A DNA stretch of 64,000 bases from Sphingomonas sp. Leaf9. GTDB taxonomy: Bacteria; Pseudomonadota; Alphaproteobacteria; Sphingomonadales; Sphingomonadaceae. The stretch covers positions 1 through 64,000 of the forward strand of contig NZ_LMKC01000004.1 of assembly GCF_001421355.1 (NCBI RefSeq). Direction: 5' to 3'. Positions 43,979 to 53,727 of the stretch are shown piece by piece. A program made the position numbers and the translations under genes. The notes below the pieces were generated by a model. It did no database searches. It was not told the DNA's origin and was given only the letters and a program-made list of their open reading frames with translations. Positions within the stretch are counted from its first letter, which is position 1. The number at the start of each line of letters is the position of its first letter.

Positions 43979-46900
43979 ATGCGGGCTGGCAAGGCACGGG
44001 TGCTGTTGGGCGGATCGCTGTTCGTCGCGATGATCGCGGCGGGACAGGCGGGCGCACAGACGGTCAGCGAAGGGGTGACGACGGCGGAAGCCGCCACCCC
44101 GACCGGCGTCGCGGTGCAGACGACGCCCGCGTCGAAGGCCGACGACGGCGAAATCCTGGTCACCGGATCGCGGATCAAGCGCGACCCGAACAACAGCTCG
44201 CTCCCGCTGCAGATCATCAGCAATGCCGAGATCGAGCGCAACGCGATCGCCAGCCCCGAACAGCTCATCAGCCTGCTGACCAGCAACGGGTCGGGCGCGG
44301 ACAATCTAGCGTCGAATGCCGACGTCACCACCGGGGCGCAGCGCGGCACCAACGGCCTGTCGGCCGCCAACCTGCGCGGACAGGGCGCGGCGGCGACGCT
44401 GGTGCTGCTCAACAGCCGCCGGGTCGCGGCGCACGGCCTGTCGGGTGCGGCGGTCGACGTGAACCAGATCCCGTTCGCCGCGATCGAACGGGTCGAGGTG
44501 CTGAAGGACGGCGCATCGGCAATCTATGGCACCGACGCGATCGGCGGCGTCATCAACTTCATCACCCGCACCGATTACAAGGGCGTCGGCGTGATGGGCG
44601 CGAGCGACATCACCGAACAGGGGGACGGCGCGATCTATCGCTTGTCGGCCATCGCCGGTTTCGGCGATCTGGACCATCAGGGGTTCAACGTGATGGGCGC
44701 GGTCGCCTATCGCTGGAACAACATCCTGTTCGGGTCGAACCGCGACTTCGTGAACGGCAACCAGCCGAACCGCGGCCTGTCGGTCGACACGCGCGGCACG
44801 CCGATCGCCACCGCCTTTCCGCTCAACCGCTCGACGCTGCTAGGCAGCACGCTGGCTGGCGGCACGCTGCTGGGCGGCACCGCGAGCGCACAGGTACTGG
44901 CTGGCCTCGTCATTCCCGGCACGACCACGGCGGCGAGCGGCGGGATCAACCCGCTCGACCTGCCCGGCGGTGCCGGCTGCGAATCGATGGACGGCGGCAT
45001 GGCGTATGACGATGCGCTGTGGAACAACGTGTCGGCGCGCTATGCCTGCGCGTGGGATACCGGCCGCGCGGCGGTGATCCAGCAGCCGATCAAGACGCTG
45101 ACCTACCTCGCCCGCGCCGTCGCGCGGGTGGCGGAGGATCACCAGATTTCGCTGGAGGTCACCGGATCGAACGCCAATTCGGCCAAGCTGTTCTCCAATG
45201 CGCAGGTGTCGAGCAACACGACCAATTTCCAGGTCGCCTATCCGCGCAACGCGCTGACCGCCGCGACCTATGATGCGGTCTATAACGCGATCGCGGCAAC
45301 CTTCCCGGCGGTGGCGGCCAATCGCGGCAAGCCGATCGCTTTCCGCTGGCGCTGCATCGCCTGCGGCCCGCGCGAATACGAAACCGATACCAAGACGATC
45401 CGCATCACCCTCGCCGCCGAAGGGCCGTTGTGGGAGGGTTGGGATTACCGCGCGGGCGGTTCATACGCCAAGAGCGAGTCCAGCTCGGTGCTGGGCAGCG
45501 GCTATTATTATCGCGGGACGCTCAGCAACGGTGCCTATGATCCCAGCGCCCCGACCGCAGCCGGGGCGATCGGGCCGGGCCTTGCCGGACTGCTCAACAG
45601 CGGCATCCTGAACCCCTTCTCGATCAACCAGAGCGATGCGGCGCTGGCCGGGTTGGCGGCGGTGTCGGCCGAAGGGGCGACGCTGTACGGCGGGCGGTAC
45701 GAGGTGAAGCAGATCGACTATTCGATCGCCGGCCCGCTGTTCCGCCTGCCCGGCGGCAAGGCGCAGATGGCGGCAGGCATCGATTTCCGCAGCGAATCCT
45801 ACAGCTTCAACGGGTCGGCCGCCGCCGCTGCCTCCGCCCCGGTCATCTTCCTCGCCGCGTTCGACAATGTGAACGCGCTGCGCGCCAAGAACCGGCAGGT
45901 GAAGGCGGCCTATACCGAAGTGCTGCTGCCGCTGTTCCGCGGGTTCGAGCTGACCGGCGCGCTGCGCGTCGACGACTATGGCGATTTCGGCACCAGCACG
46001 AACCCCAAGGTATCGGTGAAGTATCGTCCGTGGGAACCGGTGATGGTCCGGGGATCGTTCAGCACCGGGTTCCGCGTGCCGACCTTCAACCAGATTTTCA
46101 ACGGCACCACCGAATCGCCCTATTCGGGCCGCGACCTTGCCGACCCGGTGCGCTGCCCCGGCGGCATTCCCAACACGACGACCCCGGCGTGCCAGGCGGT
46201 ACAGCCCACCATCCTGACCGGCGGCAACCCCAACCTTGGCCCGGAAAGCGCCCGGATGTTCAGCGCGGGTATCGTGATCCAGCCGGCACCGAAGTTTAGC
46301 GCCTCGCTCGATTTCTGGGCGATCAATGTCGACGACACGATCCAGCTGCTGACCGAGCGTGAGCTGATCGACAATGCCGCGCTGTTTTCCGACCGGTTCC
46401 GCCGCGATCCGACCACCAACGAACTGGTCGAGATCGATCGCACCTGGATCAACGCCGGCGCGCGGCGGACGCAGGGCCTCGAACTCACCGCGCGCGGCGG
46501 GGTGGATGCGTTCGGCGGCAGCTTCCTCGCCGGGATCGACGGCACCTATCTGCTGAAGAAGCGCGAGAAGCTGACGCAGAATTCGCCCTATGGCCCCAGC
46601 CTGATCGGCGTGTTCAGCTTTGCCGGCGACCTGGGCCTGCGGTGGAAGCATAATGCGTTTGTCAGCTATACCAACGAAGCGGTCACGATCGCGCTGACCC
46701 AGCAATATCGCGACGGGTACAAGAACCAGGCACTGCCCGGCATCCTGGCGGGCACGGTCACGCGGGCCGACTTCAACGAAGATGTGAAGCCCTATGTCAC
46801 CTATAACCTCGCGGTCAGTTTCCTGAACCTCGGCAACAAGGCGACGCGCCTGACGCTGGGGGTCAAGAACCTGTTCGACGTCGATCCGCCGTTCGCCATC

Positions 46901-46999
46901 ACCTATGATTCGAACACCGGGTCGGGCGGGTCGTGGGAACCGCGCGTTGCCGATCCGCGCGGTCGGGCGTTCACCGTGCAGGCGGATGTGAAGTTCTAG
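43979..46999 (+). CDS. TonB-dependent outer-membrane receptor
   Basis: The 1006-residue receptor has a signal peptide and a TonB box region (EILVTGSRIKR) near residue 58. The plug domain carries GTNGLSAANLRGQGAAATLVL and VEVLKDGASAIYGTDAIGGV. A long 22-strand barrel ends in the outer-membrane-type Phe (QADVKF). It should import a large substrate across the outer membrane; members of this size class in sphingomonads often carry glycans, peptides or polyphenols. The exact ligand is not shown. The next gene is a serine hydrolase separated by a copy of the palindromic element. Confidence 0.93.
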   Translation: MRAGKARVLLGGSLFVAMIAAGQAGAQTVSEGVTTAEAATPTGVAVQTTPASKADDGEILVTGSRIKRDPNNSSLPLQIISNAEIERNAIASPEQLISLLTSNGSGADNLASNADVTTGAQRGTNGLSAANLRGQGAAATLVLLNSRRVAAHGLSGAAVDVNQIPFAAIERVEVLKDGASAIYGTDAIGGVINFITRTDYKGVGVMGASDITEQGDGAIYRLSAIAGFGDLDHQGFNVMGAVAYRWNNILFGSNRDFVNGNQPNRGLSVDTRGTPIATAFPLNRSTLLGSTLAGGTLLGGTASAQVLAGLVIPGTTTAASGGINPLDLPGGAGCESMDGGMAYDDALWNNVSARYACAWDTGRAAVIQQPIKTLTYLARAVARVAEDHQISLEVTGSNANSAKLFSNAQVSSNTTNFQVAYPRNALTAATYDAVYNAIAATFPAVAANRGKPIAFRWRCIACGPREYETDTKTIRITLAAEGPLWEGWDYRAGGSYAKSESSSVLGSGYYYRGTLSNGAYDPSAPTAAGAIGPGLAGLLNSGILNPFSINQSDAALAGLAAVSAEGATLYGGRYEVKQIDYSIAGPLFRLPGGKAQMAAGIDFRSESYSFNGSAAAAASAPVIFLAAFDNVNALRAKNRQVKAAYTEVLLPLFRGFELTGALRVDDYGDFGTSTNPKVSVKYRPWEPVMVRGSFSTGFRVPTFNQIFNGTTESPYSGRDLADPVRCPGGIPNTTTPACQAVQPTILTGGNPNLGPESARMFSAGIVIQPAPKFSASLDFWAINVDDTIQLLTERELIDNAALFSDRFRRDPTTNELVEIDRTWINAGARRTQGLELTARGGVDAFGGSFLAGIDGTYLLKKREKLTQNSPYGPSLIGVFSFAGDLGLRWKHNAFVSYTNEAVTIALTQQYRDGYKNQALPGILAGTVTRADFNEDVKPYVTYNLAVSFLNLGNKATRLTLGVKNLFDVDPPFAITYDSNTGSGGSWEPRVADPRGRAFTVQADVKF

Positions 47000-47021
47000 G
47001 GGGGCTGTCTTGCCTCTCCTG

Positions 47022-47143
47022 CCCGTTCGGTTCGAGCAGCTTCGAGCTTGTCGAGAAGCGGCAGTCGAGAACGCTCCGTTCGGGGCAACCCCTTCTCGAC
47101 TACGGTTCTCGACAGGGTCGAACCTGCGCTCGAAGCGAACGGA
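47022..47143. repeat. palindromic element, copy D (full length)
   Basis: This 122-base copy starts CCGTTCGGTTCGAGCAG and runs through CTTCGAGCTTGTCGAGAAG to GCTCGAAGCGAACGGA. It closely follows copy C in its first 40 bases. It lies between the receptor stop and the serine-hydrolase ribosome site, so it is transcribed with them. Confidence 0.85.
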
Positions 47144-47162
47144 TTTGGAAAGGGGGTAGAAG

Positions 47163-48329
47163 ATGATCGCCGCCCTACTCGCCGCCGCGACGGTGCAACC
47201 GGTCGCCGAGGTGCGCGTGGCGTTCGATCGGCGCGGCGAGACGGCGGTCGTCGCACGCGGCATGGCCGATATCGCCGCCGACCGCGCGGTCACCGCCGAC
47301 GATCCGGTGCGCGTCGCTTCCATTTCCAAGCTGGTAACCGCGATCGCGGTGCTGCGGCTGGTCGATGCGGGGACGCTCGACCTCGATGCCGATGTGTCGG
47401 ACCTGCTCGGCTGGCGGCTGCGGCATCCGCGCTTTCCCGACGTGCCGATCACGCTCCGGCTGTTGCTGTCGCACCGCGCGGGGATCGTCGACGGGGTGGA
47501 CTATGTGTTGCCACTGGATGCCGAACTGGCCCCGGTGCTGGCCGATCCCAAGGCATGGGATGCGACCCACGCTCCGGGACAGTGGTTCGCCTATGCCAAT
47601 CTCAACTTCCCGATCGTCGCCAGCGTGATCGAACGCGCGACGGGCAAGCGGTTAGACCGGGCGATGGAGCGGCTGGTGTTTCGGCCGCTGGGGATCACCG
47701 CATGCTATAACTGGGCAAGCTGTTCGCCCGAAATGGCCGCCCGCGCGGTGGTGCAGTATCGCGGGCGAGCACCGACCAAGGACGATCATCACGGCCGCGC
47801 GCCCGCCTGTTCGGTCGAACCGGCGCGCGATGGATCGTGCGACCTCTCGCGGTGGCGCGCGGGCAGGAACGGGGCGATGTTCTCACCACAGGGCGGCCTG
47901 CGCATCTCGGCGCGAGGGCTGGCGGCGGTCGGGCGGATGTTGCTGCGGCGGGGGCGGAGCGACCGCGGACGGATATTGTCGCCGCGCGCCTTTGCGACGC
48001 TGACGACGCCGCTGTGGACATGGGACGGGACGAATGGCGACACCGGCAGCGATGCGACCACGGGCGCCAAGCAGGGCGGCTTCCTGTGCCGCTATGGGTT
48101 GGCGGTGACGTTCCTTGCCACACCGGTCGCCGGGTGTCGCGACGATCCGTTCGGCGATGGTCGGCTACGGATCGGCCATGCGGGCGATGCCTATGGCCTG
48201 CGGTCGGGGCTGTGGGTCGACCTGCAGGCCGGGACCGGCGTCGCCTATGTCGCGACCGATGTACCGGTCGAGGCGTCGACGCGGTCGGCGTTCACCCCGA
48301 CCGAGGAGCGGCTGGCGCGGGGGCGGTAG
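47163..48329 (+). CDS. serine hydrolase, class C beta-lactamase family
   Basis: The 388-residue protein has SxxK in [16 protein letters not shown] as the second motif and HAGDAYG near the third-motif position. GGGGGTAGAAG precedes the ATG. The N-terminus is weakly hydrophobic ([13 protein letters not shown]), so it may be exported. Insertions with Cys ([18 protein letters not shown]) suggest disulfides in the periplasm. It is probably an esterase, amidase or peptidase. The palindromic element lies just upstream, and it is convergent with the DUF808 gene with 13 bases between stops. Confidence 0.85.
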   Translation: MIAALLAAATVQPVAEVRVAFDRRGETAVVARGMADIAADRAVTADDPVRVASISKLVTAIAVLRLVDAGTLDLDADVSDLLGWRLRHPRFPDVPITLRLLLSHRAGIVDGVDYVLPLDAELAPVLADPKAWDATHAPGQWFAYANLNFPIVASVIERATGKRLDRAMERLVFRPLGITACYNWASCSPEMAARAVVQYRGRAPTKDDHHGRAPACSVEPARDGSCDLSRWRAGRNGAMFSPQGGLRISARGLAAVGRMLLRRGRSDRGRILSPRAFATLTTPLWTWDGTNGDTGSDATTGAKQGGFLCRYGLAVTFLATPVAGCRDDPFGDGRLRIGHAGDAYGLRSGLWVDLQAGTGVAYVATDVPVEASTRSAFTPTEERLARGR

Positions 48330-48342
48330 GTCCCCCTGCCCC

Positions 48343-49272
48343 TCAATGCTTCTTCGGCAGGACGTGCAGCACGCCGGCGATGACCGCGCCGATCAGGATG
48401 CCGAACACCGCCGCACCGGCTGCGTTGACGATCCATTCCAGCACGCCGCCCAGGGCCGGCACCGCCTCCGCCACATGATGCGCGGTGTCGTGGACGAGGT
48501 GCGGGAGCGTTACGAAGCCGAACTCCTCCAGCCCGTGCAGGATGATCTGTCCGCCGACCCACAGCATCGCGGCGGTGCCGATCAGTGCCAGCGCCTTCAG
48601 CACCACCGGCATCGCCTGGACCAGTCCGCGCCCGATCGTCTGGGCCAGCGCGCTCGACCGGCGGGCGAGCGCGAGGCCGATATCGTCCATCTTCACGATC
48701 AGCGCGACGGCGCCGTACACGCCGATGGTGATCGCAATCCCGACCACCGCCAGCGCGACCCCTTGCATCCAGATCGACAGCGCGGGCAGTTCGTTGAGCG
48801 CGATAATCATGATCTCGCCCGACAGGATCATGTCGGTGCGGATCGCGCCGCTGACCTGCTGCCGCTCCAGCTCGACCGGATCGGTGGTCGTCGCGGCTTC
48901 CTCGGCATGGTGGCCGCCGAACAGCGGCGCGAGGATCTTTTCCGCGCCCTCGAAGCACAGGAACGCGCCGCCCGCCATCAGGATCGGGGTGACCGCCCAG
49001 GGCGCGAAGAACTTCAGGATCAGCAGCACCGGCAGCAGGATCAGCAGCTTGTTGCGCAGCGACCCCAGCGCGATCTTGCCGATGATCGGCAGTTCGCGCG
49101 CCGGCGACAGGCCGACGACATAGCGCGGGGTGACCGCCGCATCGTCGATCACGACGCCCGCCGCCTTTGCCCCCGCACGCCCCGCCGCCGCGCTCACATC
49201 GTCGAGCGAGGCCGCTGCGAGCTTTGCGATCGCCGCGATATCGTCGAGCAACGCAACCAAACCACCAGCCAT
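48343..49272 (-). CDS. DUF808 family inner-membrane protein
   Basis: The 309-residue protein begins MAGGLVALLDDIAAIAKLAA, the hallmark of DUF808 (YedI-like), and contains VVGLSPARELPIIGKIALGS and several transmembrane segments. The family function is unknown. The start at 49272 follows GGGGAACAGGCG; an in-frame start at 49323 would add 17 residues not typical of the family. It is divergent from the chemoreceptor gene across 334 bases. Confidence 0.88.
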   Translation of the reverse strand: MAGGLVALLDDIAAIAKLAAASLDDVSAAAGRAGAKAAGVVIDDAAVTPRYVVGLSPARELPIIGKIALGSLRNKLLILLPVLLILKFFAPWAVTPILMAGGAFLCFEGAEKILAPLFGGHHAEEAATTTDPVELERQQVSGAIRTDMILSGEIMIIALNELPALSIWMQGVALAVVGIAITIGVYGAVALIVKMDDIGLALARRSSALAQTIGRGLVQAMPVVLKALALIGTAAMLWVGGQIILHGLEEFGFVTLPHLVHDTAHHVAEAVPALGGVLEWIVNAAGAAVFGILIGAVIAGVLHVLPKKH

Positions 49273-49606
49273 CGCCTGTTCCCCAAAGCTGTTTGCGCCG
49301 AGCGGTAGCGACCGGATCGACACAATTCCATGAAAAGCGTCGAACGCCGCAAATCGCCCGTTAACGCTGTTCGCCGGTAGCGCCGCGCCGGCTCACGCCG
49401 AATTTTCGCAGTCGCCCCATGCGTATACGATCATTGTAATTTTTTGTTGCTGAAGCAGAGCTCCTTATTTGCACCTGTGTCAGTCATATTCATTCGCGCG
49501 AAGTTAATGCCCGACAAAGATGATCTTAAGCTCCCCCGGCCAATGTCGCCCCATCGCGCACCACTGAGAATGCGCAACGACACCAAACTTGCCGGGGACC
49601 TACGCA
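49273..49606. other. 334-bp divergent promoter region
   Basis: No gene is seen. Around 49430-49520 the sequence turns AT-rich. TTGTTG (49444-49449), a 16-base spacer and TATTTG (49466-49471) could be a promoter for the chemoreceptor gene, leaving a leader of about 135 bases. I could not find a convincing flagellar sigma-28 site. Confidence 0.35.
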
Positions 49607-51397
49607 ATGCGAGCGACGATCAAGATGAAATTGGGGGCGACCTTTGCGGTCGTCTTGCTGTTGCTGGCCGGCGTCGTCGGCTATGGCATCGACCGTCTGG
49701 GGATGCTCAACCAGGCGATGAGCGATCTGGTGGACGATCCGGCGACGGCGCTCGACCGTATCCAGCAGTTCAACATGGCATCGACGCTGGCGATCGTCGC
49801 CGAAAAGAACCTGGCATTGTCCGACGATCCGCAAATCGTGCAGCGGCAGCTTTCCAATTTCCGGCAGCAACGCGCGCGTGCGGACGAACTGATCGGACAG
49901 GCCCCGCCCATGTCGGACGATACCGACCGGGCGCAATATGCCGCTATCCGCACCCAGTGGAACGCGTACAAGACGGTGGCCGATCGGGTCATTCCGCTCG
50001 CCCTTGGCAACAAGAACCTGGAAGCAGGCGCGATCTCGCTGCGCGACGCGCGCCCGATCGCGGAACGGATGCGCACACAGGTCCAGGACGTGGTGCAGCG
50101 CCAGCGTGCCGAGATGAAGGAAGCCGACGCTGCGGGCGACGCCTTGTACGCGACGTCGCGGACGACGTTGCTGACGGCGGCGATCGCCGCGCTGATCCTC
50201 GCCATCGCCGGTGCGCTGTGGGTCGGCATGATCGTGTCGAAGGGGCTGAAGCGGGTCGGCGTCGCGCTGGACGCGGTGGCGATCGGTGATCTCGATCAGG
50301 AAGTGACCGTCACCAGCAATGACGAGATCAAGGATCTGGTCGACACGGTGAACCGCATGACGGTGGCGCTCCGCAAGTCGGCGGCACTGGCCGATACGAT
50401 CGCGCAGGGCGACCTGACCGTCGATCACAGCCCTGCTTCGGACAAGGACAAGCTGGGCCACGCATTGGTGTCGATGGTCGAGCGGCTGCGCGGCGTGGTC
50501 GGCGATGCGACCGGCGCGGCGAACAACGTCGCTGCCGGCAGCCAGGAACTGTCGGCCTCGTCGGAGCAGGTGAGCCAGGGCGCGACCGAGCAGGCCGCCT
50601 CTGCCGAGGAAGCCTCGGCATCGATGGAGCAGATGGCTGCCAACATCAAACAGAACGCCGACAATGCCGCCCAGACCGAAAAGATCGCGCGCCAGTCGTC
50701 GAAGGATGCCGAAGCCAGCGGCGTCGCGGTGGACAAGGCGGTCGTCGCGATGCGTATCATCGCCGAAAAGATCGGCATCGTGCAGGAAATCGCGCGGCAG
50801 ACCGACCTGCTGGCGCTGAACGCGGCGGTCGAGGCGGCGCGTGCCGGCGAACATGGTCGCGGCTTCGCGGTGGTCGCTTCGGAAGTGCGCAAGCTCGCCG
50901 AGCGCAGCCAGACCGCCGCTGCCGAAATCAGCGCGGTGTCGGGCGACACGGTGCAGGCAGCGGCACAGGCCGGCGAAATGCTGACCAAGCTGGTCCCCGA
51001 CATCCGTCGTACCGCCGAACTGGTGTCGGAAATCAGCGCGGCGTGCCGTGAACAGGATATCGGCGCGAGCCAGATCAATCAGGCGCTGCAACAGCTCGAC
51101 ACCGTGACGCAGCAGAACGCGTCGGCGTCGGAACAGATCACCTCGACGTCCGAGGAACTGGCCGGACAGGCGAACGACCTGCAGCAGAGCATCGCCTTCT
51201 TCCGCATCGATGACGCACGCGCCACGCATCGCCCGGCCGCGCGCAAGCCGGCGGTGCGCGCCAAGGGAACCGCTGCGGCGCACCGGACCAAGGCCACATC
51301 GGTTGCCGGGCAACAGAGCCGTGTGCGCGGCTTCGCCCTCGACCTGTCGCAGGGCGGGCCGGACAGCGACGACGCCGCGTTCGGCCGCGCCGCCTGA
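49607..51397 (+). CDS. methyl-accepting chemotaxis protein
   Basis: The 596-residue receptor has a first membrane segment (about 7-30), a four-helix-bundle type periplasmic ligand domain, a second segment near 190-212, a HAMP domain and a long cytoplasmic signalling hairpin. The CheA/CheW contact tip is [20 protein letters not shown] followed by [18 protein letters not shown]. It ends in a basic, Ala-rich tail without a CheR-binding pentapeptide. GCCGGGGACC precedes the ATG at 49607; a TTG at 49589 is in frame. No other chemotaxis gene is in the window, so it is an orphan receptor here. Confidence 0.93.
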   Translation: MRATIKMKLGATFAVVLLLLAGVVGYGIDRLGMLNQAMSDLVDDPATALDRIQQFNMASTLAIVAEKNLALSDDPQIVQRQLSNFRQQRARADELIGQAPPMSDDTDRAQYAAIRTQWNAYKTVADRVIPLALGNKNLEAGAISLRDARPIAERMRTQVQDVVQRQRAEMKEADAAGDALYATSRTTLLTAAIAALILAIAGALWVGMIVSKGLKRVGVALDAVAIGDLDQEVTVTSNDEIKDLVDTVNRMTVALRKSAALADTIAQGDLTVDHSPASDKDKLGHALVSMVERLRGVVGDATGAANNVAAGSQELSASSEQVSQGATEQAASAEEASASMEQMAANIKQNADNAAQTEKIARQSSKDAEASGVAVDKAVVAMRIIAEKIGIVQEIARQTDLLALNAAVEAARAGEHGRGFAVVASEVRKLAERSQTAAAEISAVSGDTVQAAAQAGEMLTKLVPDIRRTAELVSEISAACREQDIGASQINQALQQLDTVTQQNASASEQITSTSEELAGQANDLQQSIAFFRIDDARATHRPAARKPAVRAKGTAAAHRTKATSVAGQQSRVRGFALDLSQGGPDSDDAAFGRAA

Positions 51398-51469
51398 TCC
51401 GACGACCGGCCGCCGATGGGGGCATCGGGCGGCCGGTCGCCAGCAACGCTTGAAACAGGGGAACATCGC

Positions 51470-52627
51470 ATGGGACGCAACGCAATCGGCTGTGCCGCCA
51501 TCGCTCTGACGATGGCTTCGGCACCGGTGCAGGCGCAGGAGGCGCCGGCGGGTCCGCTCAGCGTCGACATCGTGTACAAGGGTGATGTCGTCGGCGTCGC
51601 GGCGGGGGATGCGCGCGGCGTCCGCTATCTCGACAATATCGACCTGCTCGCCGCGCTAGACCTCGACCGGGCGGTGGGATGGCGCGGGGGTACCGCCTTT
51701 GCCAGCCTGCTCAACAACATGGGCGGGCGCCCCAACGACATTGCCGGCACGTTGCAGGGCGTGAACAATATCGAGGTCGCCGGCGCCGACCTGCTGCTGT
51801 ACCAGGCATGGGTCCAGCAGAATTTCGCCGACGACCGGCTGTCGGTGCTGGTCGGCAAATACGACCTGAACAGCGAATTCTATGCCAATGATGCCGCATC
51901 GCACCTGATCGCGCCGGCGTTCGGGATTGGGTCCGAACTGGCGGCGACCGGTCCCAACGGGCCGTCGATCTTTCCGCGCACCGACCTGGCCATCCGCGTT
52001 CGCGCCGGGGACGAGCGGCAGTATGTGCAGGCGGTGGCGATCCGCGCGCCGCGCGGGATCGCCGACACGCACGGACACCGCTCGACGCTGTTCGTCGCCG
52101 AGGCGGGACGGCAGGGCATGCTGTCCTTTACGGTGGGCGGTTGGGCCTATAGCCGGCGGCAACCGCGCATCATTCCGCCCGGTGTCACCACCGGCCCCGG
52201 CGAGGCGGCGTCGCACGGCGTCTATGTCTCGGTCGAGACCGACCTTGCCGGACAGGCCGATCAGCCGGGCCATTGGCGCGCCTTTGCCCGTGCCGGATGG
52301 TCGGACGGGCGGACCACGCCCTTTGCCGGCGGGGTGCAGCTGGGCGTGACCGGCCATGGCATCGTCCCCGCCCGTCCCGACAGCCAGCTGTCGATCGGCG
52401 TGGCCAGTGCCGACCTCAGCACCCCTTATCGCCGGGCCAATCCGGCGAGCGAACCGGCGCTGACCGGATCGGAGGGGATGGTCGAGCTGACCTATAGCGA
52501 CCGGGTGCTGCCGTTCCTGACGCTCCAGCCCGACGTGCAATATGTCCGCCGTCCGGGGGGCCTGCGCGATGCGGAGGACGCGGTGGTGCTGGGGCTGCGC
52601 GCGATCGTCGCGTGGAAGGCGCTGTAG
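51470..52627 (+). CDS. OprB-family carbohydrate-selective porin
   Basis: The 385-residue protein has a signal peptide (MGRNAIGCAAIALTMASAPVQAQ) and beta-barrel features typical of OprB porins: NNIEVAGADLLLYQAWVQQN, VGKYDLNSEFY, FPRTDLAIRV and a repeated amphipathic strand pattern to the end. Such porins let sugars cross the outer membrane. ACAGGGGAACATCGC precedes the ATG at 51470. It follows the chemoreceptor gene on the same strand and is convergent with the glycosyltransferase gene. Confidence 0.85.
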   Translation: MGRNAIGCAAIALTMASAPVQAQEAPAGPLSVDIVYKGDVVGVAAGDARGVRYLDNIDLLAALDLDRAVGWRGGTAFASLLNNMGGRPNDIAGTLQGVNNIEVAGADLLLYQAWVQQNFADDRLSVLVGKYDLNSEFYANDAASHLIAPAFGIGSELAATGPNGPSIFPRTDLAIRVRAGDERQYVQAVAIRAPRGIADTHGHRSTLFVAEAGRQGMLSFTVGGWAYSRRQPRIIPPGVTTGPGEAASHGVYVSVETDLAGQADQPGHWRAFARAGWSDGRTTPFAGGVQLGVTGHGIVPARPDSQLSIGVASADLSTPYRRANPASEPALTGSEGMVELTYSDRVLPFLTLQPDVQYVRRPGGLRDAEDAVVLGLRAIVAWKAL

Positions 52628-52646
52628 CGGCCTGTCCGTATTCCCT

Positions 52647-52665
52647 GGATCAAGTCCGGGGTGAC
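52647..52665. repeat. GGATCAAGTCCGGGGTGAC half-unit
   Basis: A half copy of the palindromic unit in 20526-20607 lies between the convergent porin and glycosyltransferase genes. Confidence 0.6.
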
Positions 52666-52671
52666 AAGGGG

Positions 52672-53727
52672 CTATGCCGCCGCCAGCACCGGTCGGGCGG
52701 CAATCCCGGCATCGACCAGATTGCCGACGAACTGGTCGGTGCAGTGCGACCAGCAATAGGCGGTGCCGGCGCGGGCGCAGGCGTCGCGATCGGCGGTCAG
52801 CGCCTGGGCGACGGCCACCGCCAGATCGTCGTCGACCGCGCCGATCCGCTGCGTGCCGCCGCCCATGCCGTCCGTCCCGATGATGTCGAGCGGGCCGGGC
52901 ACCGGATAGCCCGCGACCGGCGTGCCGCAGGCCAGCGCCTCGATCATCACCAGCCCGAAGGTGTCGGTGCGGCTGGGAAAGACCAGCACGTCGGCGGCGC
53001 GGTAGGCGGCGGCAAGGGCGGCCCCCTGTTTCAGCCCAACGAACTGGGCGAGCGGATAGCGACGCTCCAGCTCCGCACGCGCCGGGCCGTCGCCGACCAG
53101 CAGCTTGGTGCCCGGCACGTCGAGTGCCAGGAACGCCTCGATATTCTTTTCCACCGCGATTCGCCCGACATGGAGCAGGATCGGGCGCGGCAGGGTGGCG
53201 ACGTCGAGCTGGCCGCCATCGGGCTTGAACAGCGACAGGTCGACCCCGCGCGACCAGCGCTTCGTGTGCGCGATGCCATGGTCGCGCAGCGAGGCGGCGA
53301 TGCGGGCGGTGGCGGTCATCACCCCGCTGGCGGCCGCATGGAAGCGACGCAGGAACGGCCAGAACAGCCCGGCGGGCAGATGCGTGCGCATCGCCAGATA
53401 ATCGGCGAAATTGGTGTGGAACGAGGTGGTGAAGCGCACACCATGCCGCCGGCACCACGCCCGCGCTGCCCAGCCCAATGGCCCTTCGGTCGCGATGTGG
53501 ATCGCGTCGGGCCGGAAGGCTTCGATCCGTCGCCCCAGCTCCGGCCCGCAGCCCAGCGCCAGCCGGATTTCGGGATAGCCGGGGCAGGCCCGCGTGGAGA
53601 AGCCGTCCGGCGTATAGGTTTCGACGATGTGGCCGCGTTGCTGCAACCGGCCGATCGTCGTCTGCAAGGTGCGGACGACGCCGTTGACCTGCGGACTCCA
53701 TGCGTCGCTGACGATCGCGATCCTCAC
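52672..53727 (-). CDS. GT4-type glycosyltransferase, possible glycolipid synthase (Agt-like)
   Basis: The 351-residue GT-B enzyme begins MRIAIVSDAWSPQVNGVVRT, typical of the GT4 group that includes PimB/MgtA and glycosyl-diacylglycerol synthases. The donor site is ILLHVGRIAVEKNIEAFL, and the E-x7-E motif lies in DTFGLVMIEALACGTPV. Its start overlaps the stop of the PlcP-like gene by 4 bases. That pair matches plcP-agt, in which Agt glycosylates the diacylglycerol released from phospholipids under phosphate limitation. The lipid role is inferred from context. Confidence 0.82.
   Translation of the reverse strand: MRIAIVSDAWSPQVNGVVRTLQTTIGRLQQRGHIVETYTPDGFSTRACPGYPEIRLALGCGPELGRRIEAFRPDAIHIATEGPLGWAARAWCRRHGVRFTTSFHTNFADYLAMRTHLPAGLFWPFLRRFHAAASGVMTATARIAASLRDHGIAHTKRWSRGVDLSLFKPDGGQLDVATLPRPILLHVGRIAVEKNIEAFLALDVPGTKLLVGDGPARAELERRYPLAQFVGLKQGAALAAAYRAADVLVFPSRTDTFGLVMIEALACGTPVAGYPVPGPLDIIGTDGMGGGTQRIGAVDDDLAVAVAQALTADRDACARAGTAYCWSHCTDQFVGNLVDAGIAARPVLAAA

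Noticed and set aside
43552..45009. Plus-strand frame of 485 codons overlapping dacB and the TonB receptor
   Set aside because: It is out of frame with two well-supported genes and lacks any domain.
49273..49606. Flagellar sigma-28 promoter for the chemoreceptor
   Set aside because: No pair close to TAAAGTTT and GCCGATAA at proper spacing was found.
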